Source: CF-161 sp035259145
Lineage (GTDB): Bacteria; Chloroflexota; Dormibacteria; Dormibacterales; Dormibacteraceae
DNA length: 12,808 bases
Assembly: GCA_035259145.1 (NCBI GenBank)
Contig: DATFWQ010000302.1
Span: 1 to 12,808 of the forward strand
Direction: 5' to 3'
The notes below the pieces were generated by a model, which saw only the letters and a program-made list of their open reading frames with translations, was not told where the DNA came from and made no database searches. Made by a program: the position numbers and the translations under genes. This document shows positions 1 through 6,785 of the stretch, piece after piece. The number at the start of each line of letters is the position of its first letter. Position 1 is the first letter of the stretch.

Positions 1-194
1 ACCTTCCGCACCAGGTCCGCGACCCGCGCCGTCTGCGCGTAGCCCGGTGTGAAGTAGGATCGGAGGCGGTCACGCAGACGCAGCGCTTTGCCGACGTAGA
101 TGACCTGGCCCGAGTCGTCTCTCAAAAGGTAGACGCCAGGCGTGTCGGGGACCGCCTGAAGCCGCTTGCGAATCGTTTCCTCGGCCAGAACCAT
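1..194 (-). CDS. uvrC: UvrABC system protein C, N-terminal part (cut by window edge)
   Basis: UvrC is the nuclease subunit of UvrABC nucleotide excision repair; it makes the 3' and 5' incisions around a lesion bound by UvrB. Only the first 64 residues are present. They form the start of the GIY-YIG nuclease domain: G20-V-Y22 and Y33-V-G35 are the two halves of the signature, followed by K36-A and the arginine-rich stretch L38-RLRDRL ending in SYF (46-48), all typical of UvrC. The ATG at 194 puts the GVY motif about 20 residues in, as usual for the family. No good Shine-Dalgarno is seen ahead of it. The gene is on the same strand as uvrA but separated from it by about 8.6 kb, and follows a 556-bp spacer rich in repeats. 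The identification is secure; the nuclease C-terminus lies outside the window. Confidence 0.93.
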   Translation of the reverse strand, partial: MVLAEETIRKRLQAVPDTPGVYLLRDDSGQVIYVGKALRLRDRLRSYFTPGYAQTARVADLVRK

Positions 195-245
195 CTGAGG
201 TACCGGTCCGATGTTAGGGCGCACCGCGCGCTCAGCGACTGGCCG

Positions 246-257
246 GCTGAGCTCAGC
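246..257. promoter_or_regulatory. 12-bp perfect palindrome upstream of uvrC
   Basis: GCTGAGCTCAGC is a perfect 12-bp palindrome 52 bp upstream of the uvrC start. It could be an operator, but no known consensus matches and a single short GC-rich palindrome may be chance. Confidence 0.25.
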
Positions 258-290
258 AACCGGGCGGGGCGCTCAATGTGAGGCACCCGG

Positions 291-446
291 ACAAAGCAGC
301 GACCCCGACGGATCGCCTCGCGGGCCCGGCGCCGGCCTTGCGGCTGGCTCCGGGGTCCCTTGCACGTGCCCCTCGGGGTCGCACCAGAGAGTAATCGGGA
401 TGGCCTCGAAAACGCAACCCCGAAATTTGCAGCGTTGCCTGGCTAC
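291..446. repeat. Structured intergenic repeat, copy A
   Basis: This is one of two diverged copies in this spacer of a repeat about 155 bp long (other copy 583-740). The core, 299-382, is closed by a perfect 10-bp inverted repeat, GCGACCCCGA (299-308) with TCGGGGTCGC (373-382). Inside it lie a short stem (317-320 with 351-354) and an inner stem (331-337 with 342-348) capped by a 4-nt loop at 338-341. The core is followed in both copies by CAGAGAGTA and, about 45 bp later, by GCCTGGCTAC (437-446 here). A structured RNA or a dispersed palindromic repeat would both explain this. The strand is unresolved: the inner loop reads as a GNRA loop (GCAA) on the minus strand, whereas non-Watson-Crick positions are G-U wobbles on the plus strand. 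Confidence 0.6.
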
Positions 447-483
447 CATCCAGGGGGTGCCAGCGGAGGGGCGCTCCGGCCGA

Positions 484-501
484 GGGAACTACGCAAACGT
501 A
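484..501. repeat. 18-bp direct repeat, first copy
   Basis: GGGAACTACGCAAACGTA occurs here and again at 525-542, a 41-bp period. It contains a mini-hairpin, TACG-CAAA-CGTA. Both copies lie between the two large structured repeats. With only two copies and a 23-bp gap this is not a CRISPR; a paired protein-binding site or part of a promoter is more likely. Confidence 0.6.
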
Positions 502-524
502 CGACTGCGCACAGCCCGAGCCTC

Positions 525-542
525 GGGAACTACGCAAACGTA
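525..542. repeat. 18-bp direct repeat, second copy
   Basis: Exact second copy of the 18-mer at 484-501. Here the internal hairpin extends to CTACG-CAAA-CGTAG (5 bp), because the base after the repeat is G. Confidence 0.6.
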
Positions 543-582
543 GGAACGCGTCGTGAGTCGCTGGAGGGGCACTTAACGAACG

Positions 583-740
583 AAAAGCAGTGACCCCGAC
601 GAATCGCCTCGGCGGTCCCGGTGCGTGGCCTCGCGGCCTGCTCCGAGCCCTTCGCGCGTGTTCCTCGGGGTCGGCTCAGAGAGTACAGCCGGCCGCCCCG
701 GTAGCGCAAGGCCCCATTTTCCTGGGGTCGCCTGGCTACG
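583..740. repeat. Structured intergenic repeat, copy B
   Basis: This is the second copy of the repeat at 291-446, in the same orientation. The closing stem is GACCCCGA (592-599) with TCGGGGTC (665-672); a middle stem pairs CTCGG (608-612) with CCGAG (643-647); the inner hairpin is GGCC (627-630), loop TCGC, GGCC (635-638). The shared CAGAGAGTA and GCCTGGCTAC (731-740) follow the core. Compared with copy A the stems are kept while arms and loops have diverged, so this is not a fresh duplication. The copy ends about 10 bp from the stop of the SDR gene that converges on it. Confidence 0.6.
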
Positions 741-750
741 GATTGCAAGC

Positions 751-2712
751 TCAGAAGTGGATCCCGCGCATCAAGTACGCCATCGCCGCGGCCTCGACCG
801 ACATCTCCTCCTCCGCGGGTTTGGCACCATCTCTGGGCACCGTGTCGGGGAACGCGTGATAGGCGCCGGTCATCACGAATGAGAGCAGGCCCGGTGACAG
901 AGTGTCCACAGCCTCACCGAGCTTGCCCAACCGCGTCGACACCTCGGGCGGCCGGCTGAGAACGGCCTGCAAGATCATCTCGGCCGCCTGATCGGTGTCG
1001 ATCGTGGGAAAGTTTCGGTAGATCCCGGTCGGAGCGATCATCGGCGTCCGCACCAGCGGCATGTGGATGTTGGTGATTGCGACGCCATCGTCCGCCAGCT
1101 CGGGCTGGACGCAGCGGGCCAGCGCCGCCAGAGCGCTCTTCGAGGCGACGTACGCTCCGAACCTTGGCGGGTAGGCCTGAACACCGATCGAAGAGATGTT
1201 GATGATGTGGCCGCTCCGGCGCTCACGCATGCCTGGGATCACGGCCAGCATGAGTTTGACCGCGCCGAAGTAGTTGAGCTGCATCGTCCGCTCGAAGTCG
1301 TGGAAACGATCCAACGACTGCACAAGTGAGCGCCGTATGGAGCGGCCGGCATTGTTGAGGAGGATGTCGACCCTGCCCTGGTCGTCGAGTACGCGAGCCA
1401 CCATCCTCTCGCAGGCCTCCATGTCCGACAGGTCCGTCGGGTACGTCGACGCCCTTCCGCCGGCACCCTCGATCTCGCTCTTCAGCTCCTGCAGCTTCTC
1501 CGCTGTGCGAGACACCAGCTGAACCTGCGCGCCGTGCCGCGCCATGTGCCCTGCCACGGCGCGGCCGATTCCCGACGACGCCCCTGTGACGAGGACGACC
1601 TTGCCCTCCAGGGCGGCACGGAGATTGCGATCCGTCAGGGCTTCCTCATCCAGGTTCCGCTCCCAGAAGTCCCAGATTCGCCAGGCATACCGGCGCAGTG
1701 GCGGGCACTCGATGCCACTGCCCGCCAGGGCCCCCTGCGCCCGCTCACAGGCGAAGGTGGCCCGGTTTCGGAGGTAAGCCGTGGCCGCCTCAGGGACGCC
1801 AAGGCCGGACAGCAACTGCCGCCTCAGCGTCTGAATGACGCGCCACGACGCCAGGCTTCCCGAGATCTCGCGAGGGACGACGTCGAACGCCCGGCGGTCC
1901 AACCGGAGGGTGAACTGGGGCGCGTGTGCAGCGCGGCAGAACTCGTTCAGGGTGTCGCCAACCGACAACGGTCGTGGGTCCACGACGTGGAAGGTCTGGC
2001 CGTCGAGACGTGGCCGGGCCGCGATGTGGTCGACAGCGCGGGCCACGAAGTCAACCGGCACCAGATTGAACGGGCCGCCCTCGTAGCCGGCCAGCGGGAC
2101 CCAGGCCGGCAGCGCGTCGCGAAGACGCTGGATCAGCTTGAAGGCGTAGTAGGGACCGTCGACACGGTCCGCCTGGCCAGTCTCGGAGGAGCCGATTACG
2201 ATGCCTGGCCGGTAGATCCGGAAGGGTATCCCCGCCCGGCTCCGCACGATCTGCTCCGCCTCGAACTTGGTCCGGTAGTAGGGCTGATCCAGCTTCTGCC
2301 CCTCGTCGAACATGTCCTCGGTGAACGTGCCCTTGAAATGGGCGCCGGCCACCGCAACCGAACTCATGTGATGCAGCCGGGCCGCCTCGATGCGATTTGC
2401 AAATTCGACGGCGTGACGCGTCCCATCCACGTTTGCCAGCTGGATTGCCTCCTCGGCGGCAGCCAGATCGTAGACGGCTGCGAGGTGGAACACTTCGGCG
2501 TGGCGCAGCCCGCTCAGCTCACCCGCCGCGACGCCGAGACCTGACCGGGTGATGTCGCCGATCAGTGGGCGCGCATTCTGCAGCCCGAGCGCCTGCAGCT
2601 TGGCCACGGATCGCGGGCGGACCAGGACGTGGATGGGCTGACCACGTCGATCAAGCTCGCGCAGCAGGTACCGGCCGATGAAACCTGTGCCCCCCGTCAC
2701 CAGGTATGCCAT
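751..2712 (-). CDS. Two-domain SDR fusion, probable fatty acyl-CoA reductase
   Basis: This 653-residue protein fuses two short-chain dehydrogenase modules. The N-terminal extended SDR has the nucleotide motif GGTGFIG (7-13), S117/S118 and Y145-x3-K149. The C-terminal classical SDR has TGASSGIG (376-383), NNAG (453-456), S507/S508 and Y521-x3-K525. Both active sites look complete. Size and domain order match the Marinobacter Maqu_2507 and mycobacterial Rv3391 (AcrA1) type, which reduce long-chain acyl-CoA through the aldehyde to a fatty alcohol; that activity is inferred from architecture and not proven. The open frame extends upstream to 2808, but the added 32 residues are arginine-rich and overlap the preceding hydrolase. 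ATG 2712 starts directly with a Rossmann beta-strand (MAYLVTGG), so I chose it. It begins 10 bp after the hydrolase stop, implying co-transcription. No transmembrane segment is evident. Confidence 0.85.
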   Translation of the reverse strand: MAYLVTGGTGFIGRYLLRELDRRGQPIHVLVRPRSVAKLQALGLQNARPLIGDITRSGLGVAAGELSGLRHAEVFHLAAVYDLAAAEEAIQLANVDGTRHAVEFANRIEAARLHHMSSVAVAGAHFKGTFTEDMFDEGQKLDQPYYRTKFEAEQIVRSRAGIPFRIYRPGIVIGSSETGQADRVDGPYYAFKLIQRLRDALPAWVPLAGYEGGPFNLVPVDFVARAVDHIAARPRLDGQTFHVVDPRPLSVGDTLNEFCRAAHAPQFTLRLDRRAFDVVPREISGSLASWRVIQTLRRQLLSGLGVPEAATAYLRNRATFACERAQGALAGSGIECPPLRRYAWRIWDFWERNLDEEALTDRNLRAALEGKVVLVTGASSGIGRAVAGHMARHGAQVQLVSRTAEKLQELKSEIEGAGGRASTYPTDLSDMEACERMVARVLDDQGRVDILLNNAGRSIRRSLVQSLDRFHDFERTMQLNYFGAVKLMLAVIPGMRERRSGHIINISSIGVQAYPPRFGAYVASKSALAALARCVQPELADDGVAITNIHMPLVRTPMIAPTGIYRNFPTIDTDQAAEMILQAVLSRPPEVSTRLGKLGEAVDTLSPGLLSFVMTGAYHAFPDTVPRDGAKPAEEEMSVEAAAMAYLMRGIHF

Positions 2713-2722
2713 CAGCTGAACG

Positions 2723-3502
2723 TTAGCGTCTGAGAGCCCGCCTCTCAAAGAAGAGCAGCACCAGGCGCGCGAGGTCCGCCGGCCGCTCGATCTGCGGCGT
2801 GTGCCCACAGCCGTCGATCAGCTCGACTCTTGACCCAGGGATGGCTGCCGCCACCGCCTGCGCATGAACGGGCCCCGTCAGCCCATCCTCCTGCCCGGCT
2901 GCCACGAGCACCGGCGCGTCCACCCGGTCTGCGAAGGGTCGCAGATCCTGAGCGCGGTCGCAATCGACGTAGCGCAGGATCGTCTCGCGCGCGATGGGAT
3001 GGCGGTTCAGCTCGTCAACCACCGCCGGCACCAGACGCTCGAAAGCCTCCCGGCCGAAGGCCGGCAGAACCAGTCCCATGTGCAGCGCCTCGTCCGTCAC
3101 GCTCGAGCGAGCCAGCGCTTCCCAGTTGTCGAGAACCGCGGCGATGTAGGCGTCGACGTGGAGCGCCGGTCCCACTGCTACCACCCGATCAATTCGGGCC
3201 GGGTTCCGGGCCGCTGCGATGAGTGCCACCGTCGCCCCCAGTGAGTGCCCGACCAGGTGCGCGCGCCTGAAGCCGGCGGCGTCCATCACGGCGAGCAGGT
3301 CGTCCACCAGCTCGTCGGGTGTGAAGGGGGTGCCCGGATCGGCCGTGCCGCCCGTGCCTCGCGGATCGTATAGGAGGCATGAGAAGCTGCGAGACAGGGC
3401 TCCGACGACCTTGAGCCACGTCCGGCGATCGCTGAACGTTCCGGGGACGAGAACGGCCTCGGGACCCTTGCCGACGATCTCGAAGGCCGGTATCAGGGTC
3501 AC
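2723..3502 (-). CDS. Alpha/beta-fold hydrolase
   Basis: This is an alpha/beta hydrolase of 259 residues from GTG 3502. The nucleophile elbow GHSLG places the catalytic serine at residue 87. The acid is probably D206 (in AGQEDG) and the base H234 (in GCGHTP), giving a complete triad in the usual order. YDPRGTGGT, about residues 45-54, is the conserved loop after strand 4. The family covers esterases, lipases, peroxidases and C-C hydrolases, and the substrate cannot be read from sequence. The longer frame to a TTG at 3580 adds 26 Arg/Pro-rich residues without fold features, so GTG 3502 is preferred, although neither start has a clear Shine-Dalgarno. The gene is immediately upstream of the acyl reductase-like SDR, 10 bp apart, suggesting a role with lipid or ester substrates. 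Confidence 0.82.
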   Translation of the reverse strand: MTLIPAFEIVGKGPEAVLVPGTFSDRRTWLKVVGALSRSFSCLLYDPRGTGGTADPGTPFTPDELVDDLLAVMDAAGFRRAHLVGHSLGATVALIAAARNPARIDRVVAVGPALHVDAYIAAVLDNWEALARSSVTDEALHMGLVLPAFGREAFERLVPAVVDELNRHPIARETILRYVDCDRAQDLRPFADRVDAPVLVAAGQEDGLTGPVHAQAVAAAIPGSRVELIDGCGHTPQIERPADLARLVLLFFERRALRR

Positions 3503-3656
3503 GGCCGGCGCCCGCCTGCCCGCCTGGCGGTGGCTACGATCAGGCCGGCCCGGATCGACCCTGGAGACTTTGTCCAGCAACGGAGCGGCTGAGCAGGGCT
3601 TGCCCTCGACCGCGGTCTGGCGTCCTGGCGGAGCCGCCGAGTCGCTGTCAATGAGG

Positions 3657-3681
3657 GCGGCCGACGCGTGGCGTCGGCCGC
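3657..3681 (-). terminator. Strong hairpin, probable terminator of the LuxR-family gene
   Basis: A perfect 11-bp stem, GCGGCCGACGC (3657-3667) and GCGTCGGCCGC (3671-3681), has a 3-nt loop. It lies 106 bp downstream of the regulator stop and about 150 bp ahead of the hydrolase start. No T-tract follows on either strand, a common situation in high-GC genomes, so the terminator call rests on stem strength and position. Confidence 0.5.
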
Positions 3682-3772
3682 ACTCAACGGAGGGGTTTGG
3701 TTCCGCAGCCGGGACTCGATGTGGCCGGTCGGTCCCAAGGTAGGCCCCGCGTAGCCCACGCGCATCGGCGAA

Positions 3773-3792
3773 ACTACTCAGGACTACTCAGG
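3773..3792. repeat. Tandem 10-bp duplication at a gene end
   Basis: ACTACTCAGG is repeated twice without a gap. The second copy contains the stop codon of the LuxR-family gene (3788-3790), so the duplication leaves the protein end intact. It is probably replication slippage. Confidence 0.6.
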
Positions 3793-6121
3793 TCAGCTCG
3801 CCCCGAAGCTCCGAGAACCACCTCGCCAGCTGCCACCTCGAGTTCAAACCCAACTTGACGAAGACGTGGTTGACGTGGTTCTCGACGGTGCGCACCGAGA
3901 TGAGCAGTCGCTCGGCGATCGCGCGGTTGGACATGCCCTGAGCGACCAGCGCCGCGACCTCTTCCTCTCTTTTCGACAGCGGGGACGCAACGAGGCGGGC
4001 GTGTGGTACGAGCGCGACTGCCGCGCCGTCCAGAGCGAACGCCACCGCCTGGCCCGGGCTCATCCGTGCGCCGTTGGCCCACGCCCTCTGGAACGCCTGT
4101 TCGCCGATGCGGGAGATCGCGCCCGCTCGGCAACGCTCGCGCCGTGCGCGGTCGGCGGCGTACGCGGCTGCGGGCTCGTCTCTGACGGCGTCAGCCGCCC
4201 CCAGAAGGGTCGCGGCCCTCTCGGCCTGGCCCTCGGCGGAGGACACCCACGCCGACCCTTCGATGCTCCAGGCAATGAGGCGGCTGTCGCCGAGCGCGCG
4301 GGCTATCTCCAGGCTTTCTCTGGTCAGCCGGAGGGCCTGGGCGTGCTTGCCGGCATCGGAGAGCGCGACGCCCATGGCCAGTGCGACCCTTTGTCGCAGC
4401 CAGCGCTCGCCGGCGCTCGCACACAGGTCGAGACACTCCTGATAAAGCTCGATCGCTCGCCCTGGCTCACCTTGACCGAGAGCGACCCGAGCGCGAAGGG
4501 AGAGGGCTGTGGCGTGGCTGTGGCCGTCGCCGACCTGGCGCGCAAGGCGCGCGGCGTCCTCGGTCAAGGCCGCGGCGCGGTCGAGCTGGGAGAGCACCGC
4601 TGCCACCGCACCGAGGCGTGCGAGCGCGAGGGCCACGGTCGCCGTTGCTCCCACCAGGCGGCCCAGCTCGACGGCCTCTTCCAGGATCGGCTCAGCCCCC
4701 TTGGCGTCTCCTTGAACGTGCATGAACGCTCCCAGTGCGGTCAGCGACGCGGCGCGCTCGGGAGATGGCGCGAGGTCACGCTCCAGCAGCGCGGTGATCC
4801 ATCTCCGTCCCTCGGCGATCCTGCCCTGGACGTTCCAGAAGAACCAGGTGTTCGAACAGATCGTCAGTCCTGTCCTCGCATGGGCAGGTTCGCGCACGCA
4901 GTAGTCGAGTGCCGCTCGAAGGTTGGACTCCTCCGACTGGAGCTGCTCGAGCACCTCCCGCTGCCGGGAACCCCACCAGACGTCGTAGGCCGCCCGGGCG
5001 AGCCGGCTGCACCAGCCCGCGTGACGCTGGCTGAGCGAGGGCTCCTCGGCCGACTGTCGCAGGCGCTCCAACGCGTATCGCCGCACCGTCTCCAGCAGCC
5101 GGAAGCGCGCTTGGTCGCCCCCGGTTTCACGGACGACAAGCGACCGTTCGACCAGCCCGACAAGCGCCTCGACTGCTCGTCGCCGTTCGAGCAGGTCGTC
5201 CGCGCACACCTCCACCGCGGCCTCGAGCTCACAGCCGCCCGCGAACACCGAGAGGCGGCGAAAGAGCAGACGCTGAGGCTCCGAGAGCGTCTCATGGCTC
5301 CAGTCCAGCGTGGCTCGCATCGTCTGCTGCCCGGCTGGCCTTCGGGCGGTGATCTGCGGGAGATCCAGCTGGCCTTCGAGCCACTCCTCGACCTGGGAAA
5401 CGGTCAAGACACGCAGCTGCGCGGCAGCGAGCTCGATGGCAAGCGGGATCCCATCCAGACGCCGGCACAGGCGGGTGGCCGGTGCGGAGTTCTCGGCGTT
5501 CAGCTCGAATCCGGGCAGCGCGGCGCGGGCCCGTTCGACGAAGAGGCTCAGAGCTTCAGCCTGCCCGCGGCCGGCCGAGGCAGGCCGGTGCAGCTCAGGC
5601 ACCTCCAGCGGCGGAACCTGGTACACGACTTCGCCTTCCAGGTGCAGCGGCTCACGAGTAGTGGCGAGGACTCGCAGGCGCGGGCACGCCCGCAGGAGCA
5701 TTGCGACTACCTCCGCCGCAGCGGGGAGCAAGTGTGCGCAGTTGTCAACCACCAAAAGCCAGCTTTCGCTGCCCAGATGGCCGGCAACCTCGCTCAGCAG
5801 CCCGCTCTCCCAACGAATCCCAAGGGACTGGGCGAAGGCGTCGCCAACCAGTCGAGGATCGGTGAGCGTCGCGAGGTCGACGACAGCGACCCTGTCCTCG
5901 AACTTGCGCCGGAGCTGTGTGGCTGCGCGCAGGGCGAGCCTGGACTTGCCCACCCCGCCCACACCGGTCAGCGTGAGCAGCCGGCTGCGGGCCAGGAGCC
6001 CTGCCAGCTCGAGCAGTTCTCGCCTCCGCCCTACGAAGCTGCTCAACTCGGCAGGCAGCGGCCGTCCCGGCCGGCGCCCTCGCAGCCGCACCGCGGGTCC
6101 CGCGCGCGTTCGAGGCTTCAA
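3788..6121 (-). CDS. STAND-type ATPase transcriptional regulator with LuxR HTH
   Basis: This is a cytoplasmic regulator of 777 residues. After a basic N-terminus comes LPAELSSFVGR, the usual lead-in of this family. An NB-ARC-like ATPase follows with Walker A GVGGVGKS (53-60) and Walker B WLLVVDN (121-127), then LATTREPL and GIPLAIELAA, both typical of STAND proteins. Residues about 400-660 are alanine-rich helical repeats, probably TPR-like and used to sense a ligand or partner. The C-terminus (about 713-772) is a LuxR/GerE HTH: LSKREEEVAALVAQGMSNRA followed by TVENHVNHVFVKLG. Such proteins usually activate transcription when ATP and an inducer bind; the target is unknown. The longest frame begins with TTG 6121, just after an in-frame stop; GTG 6091 is an alternative, and neither has a convincing Shine-Dalgarno. 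The gene stands 152 bp downstream of the SRPBCC gene on the same strand. Confidence 0.88.
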   Translation of the reverse strand: MKPRTRAGPAVRLRGRRPGRPLPAELSSFVGRRRELLELAGLLARSRLLTLTGVGGVGKSRLALRAATQLRRKFEDRVAVVDLATLTDPRLVGDAFAQSLGIRWESGLLSEVAGHLGSESWLLVVDNCAHLLPAAAEVVAMLLRACPRLRVLATTREPLHLEGEVVYQVPPLEVPELHRPASAGRGQAEALSLFVERARAALPGFELNAENSAPATRLCRRLDGIPLAIELAAAQLRVLTVSQVEEWLEGQLDLPQITARRPAGQQTMRATLDWSHETLSEPQRLLFRRLSVFAGGCELEAAVEVCADDLLERRRAVEALVGLVERSLVVRETGGDQARFRLLETVRRYALERLRQSAEEPSLSQRHAGWCSRLARAAYDVWWGSRQREVLEQLQSEESNLRAALDYCVREPAHARTGLTICSNTWFFWNVQGRIAEGRRWITALLERDLAPSPERAASLTALGAFMHVQGDAKGAEPILEEAVELGRLVGATATVALALARLGAVAAVLSQLDRAAALTEDAARLARQVGDGHSHATALSLRARVALGQGEPGRAIELYQECLDLCASAGERWLRQRVALAMGVALSDAGKHAQALRLTRESLEIARALGDSRLIAWSIEGSAWVSSAEGQAERAATLLGAADAVRDEPAAAYAADRARRERCRAGAISRIGEQAFQRAWANGARMSPGQAVAFALDGAAVALVPHARLVASPLSKREEEVAALVAQGMSNRAIAERLLISVRTVENHVNHVFVKLGLNSRWQLARWFSELRGELT

Positions 6122-6178
6122 GCAAGAGTCAGGCTAATCGCTGTGCCTCCGGCTCTGCATCCGGCACTGCCCTGAGCT

Positions 6179-6251
6179 GGCTTTCCGCCGGCCGGCGTTC
6201 AAGCGCTGCCCGCGGGCGACGTGCTGCTCGCTCTGGCGGCTGGCGGAAGCC
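6179..6251. other. Imperfect long inverted repeat in the SRPBCC-LuxR spacer
   Basis: GGCTTTCCGCC (6179-6189) can pair with GGCGGAAGCC (6242-6251) with one bulged base, enclosing 52 bp. It sits just downstream of the SRPBCC stop, where a terminator would be expected, but the loop is long and no T-tract is present, so it is a weak candidate. Nothing else is seen in 6122-6273. Confidence 0.25.
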
Positions 6252-6273
6252 TCTCGCGCAACCAGGCTCGAGC

Positions 6274-6744
6274 CTATCGCTGAGGTGTGCTCACCACGGC
6301 TTCCAGCCGGCGCAGCGACTGCTCGTAGGCGCTCGCCAGCCCCCGCCTGCTCAGCACTCTCATCACCAGGCCCTTCAATGCCGACGCCGGTTGCTGGAAT
6401 GACTCCAGCGTGACCTGTGTGCCTTCCCCGTCCGGCTCCAGGCGGATCTCGACGCGGGTGTCGCGCGCAAACCTGGGAGCCGGCTTGCCATCCAGCCGCT
6501 CGGCTTCGTGGCGCCACTCGAGTCGACGGGGCGGATCCCAGCTCGTTATCCGCTGGTCGATCTCAGAGCGCTGTCTACCCCAGTGCCCGTGGATACGATG
6601 CAGCCGGCCACCACCCTCGCCGTCGAGCGTCTCGGCCGCTTCTGCAAAGGTCAGCCAATCCGGCAGGCGCTCAACGCTCGAGACTACCTGCCAGACCGTC
6701 TCACGCGGTGCCGGGACCGATCGGGAACAGGCTACTGTGATCAT
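6274..6744 (-). CDS. SRPBCC-family protein (polyketide cyclase/dehydrase-like)
   Basis: This is a 156-residue single-domain protein of the START/SRPBCC (Polyketide_cyc2) type. The N-terminus reads as the first strand and helix of the fold: ITVACSRSVPAPRETVWQVV then SSVERLPDWL, the recurring pattern in which a basic strand is followed by VW..V and LPDW. It continues with the alternating strands expected for a hydrophobic-pocket fold and a long C-terminal helix (SLRRLEAVV). Members bind or transform hydrophobic small molecules; the ligand here is unknown. The frame is open upstream to 6828. ATG 6744 has GGAGG at 8 nt spacing, whereas ATG 6750 has it at only 2 nt, so 6744 was chosen. The gene diverges from the marR-like gene across 41 bp and is probably controlled with it. 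Confidence 0.78.
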   Translation of the reverse strand: MITVACSRSVPAPRETVWQVVSSVERLPDWLTFAEAAETLDGEGGGRLHRIHGHWGRQRSEIDQRITSWDPPRRLEWRHEAERLDGKPAPRFARDTRVEIRLEPDGEGTQVTLESFQQPASALKGLVMRVLSRRGLASAYEQSLRRLEAVVSTPQR

Positions 6745-6752
6745 CGACATCG

Positions 6753-6757
6753 CCTCC
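6753..6757 (-). promoter_or_regulatory. Ribosome binding site deciding the SRPBCC start
   Basis: GGAGG on the minus strand lies 8 nt upstream of ATG 6744 and only 2 nt upstream of ATG 6750, so it favours the shorter start. It is inside the 41-bp divergent intergenic gap, leaving little room for separate promoters. Confidence 0.6.
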
Positions 6758-6785
6758 ACGTGAAGTATGGTCAACCGTGCGAGAA

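Noticed and set aside
452..466. T-box-like stretch AGGGGGTGCCAGCGG after repeat copy A
   Set aside because: It needs gaps to match the T-box antiterminator consensus, copy B lacks it, and no plus-strand aminoacyl-tRNA or amino acid gene follows.
484..542. CRISPR-like repeat pair
   Set aside because: Only two 18-bp units, a 23-bp gap, and no cas gene.
710..732. Weak hairpin after the SDR stop as a terminator
   Set aside because: The stem is short and interrupted, no T-tract follows, and the region belongs to repeat copy B.
253..748. Two small minus-strand frames (253-537 and 530-748) that share YSL-x-RPRG-x-RA and LR[YF]RG
   Set aside because: The shared residues come from the structured DNA repeat being read in the same frame in both copies. 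No plausible start site and low-complexity Arg/Gly/Ala content. Coding is not excluded but the structure explains the similarity better.
1534..2544. 336-codon plus-strand frame opposite the SDR fusion, and a 405-codon frame (7340-8557) opposite the M32 peptidase
   Set aside because: Both lie wholly opposite genes with intact catalytic motifs and show no domain of their own.
2713..2808. N-terminal extension of the SDR frame to 2808
   Set aside because: Overlaps the end of the hydrolase gene and adds an Arg/Ser-rich tail before the Rossmann strand; ATG 2712 is the natural start.
3646..3651. Perfect TTGACA on the minus strand as a -35 box for the hydrolase operon
   Set aside because: No -10-like hexamer is found at 16-19 bp spacing, so no promoter is called.
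3866..6175. 769-codon open frame on the plus strand opposite the LuxR-family gene
   Set aside because: No recognisable domains and a composition like a reverse translation of the opposite gene. Long antisense frames are common in high-GC DNA.
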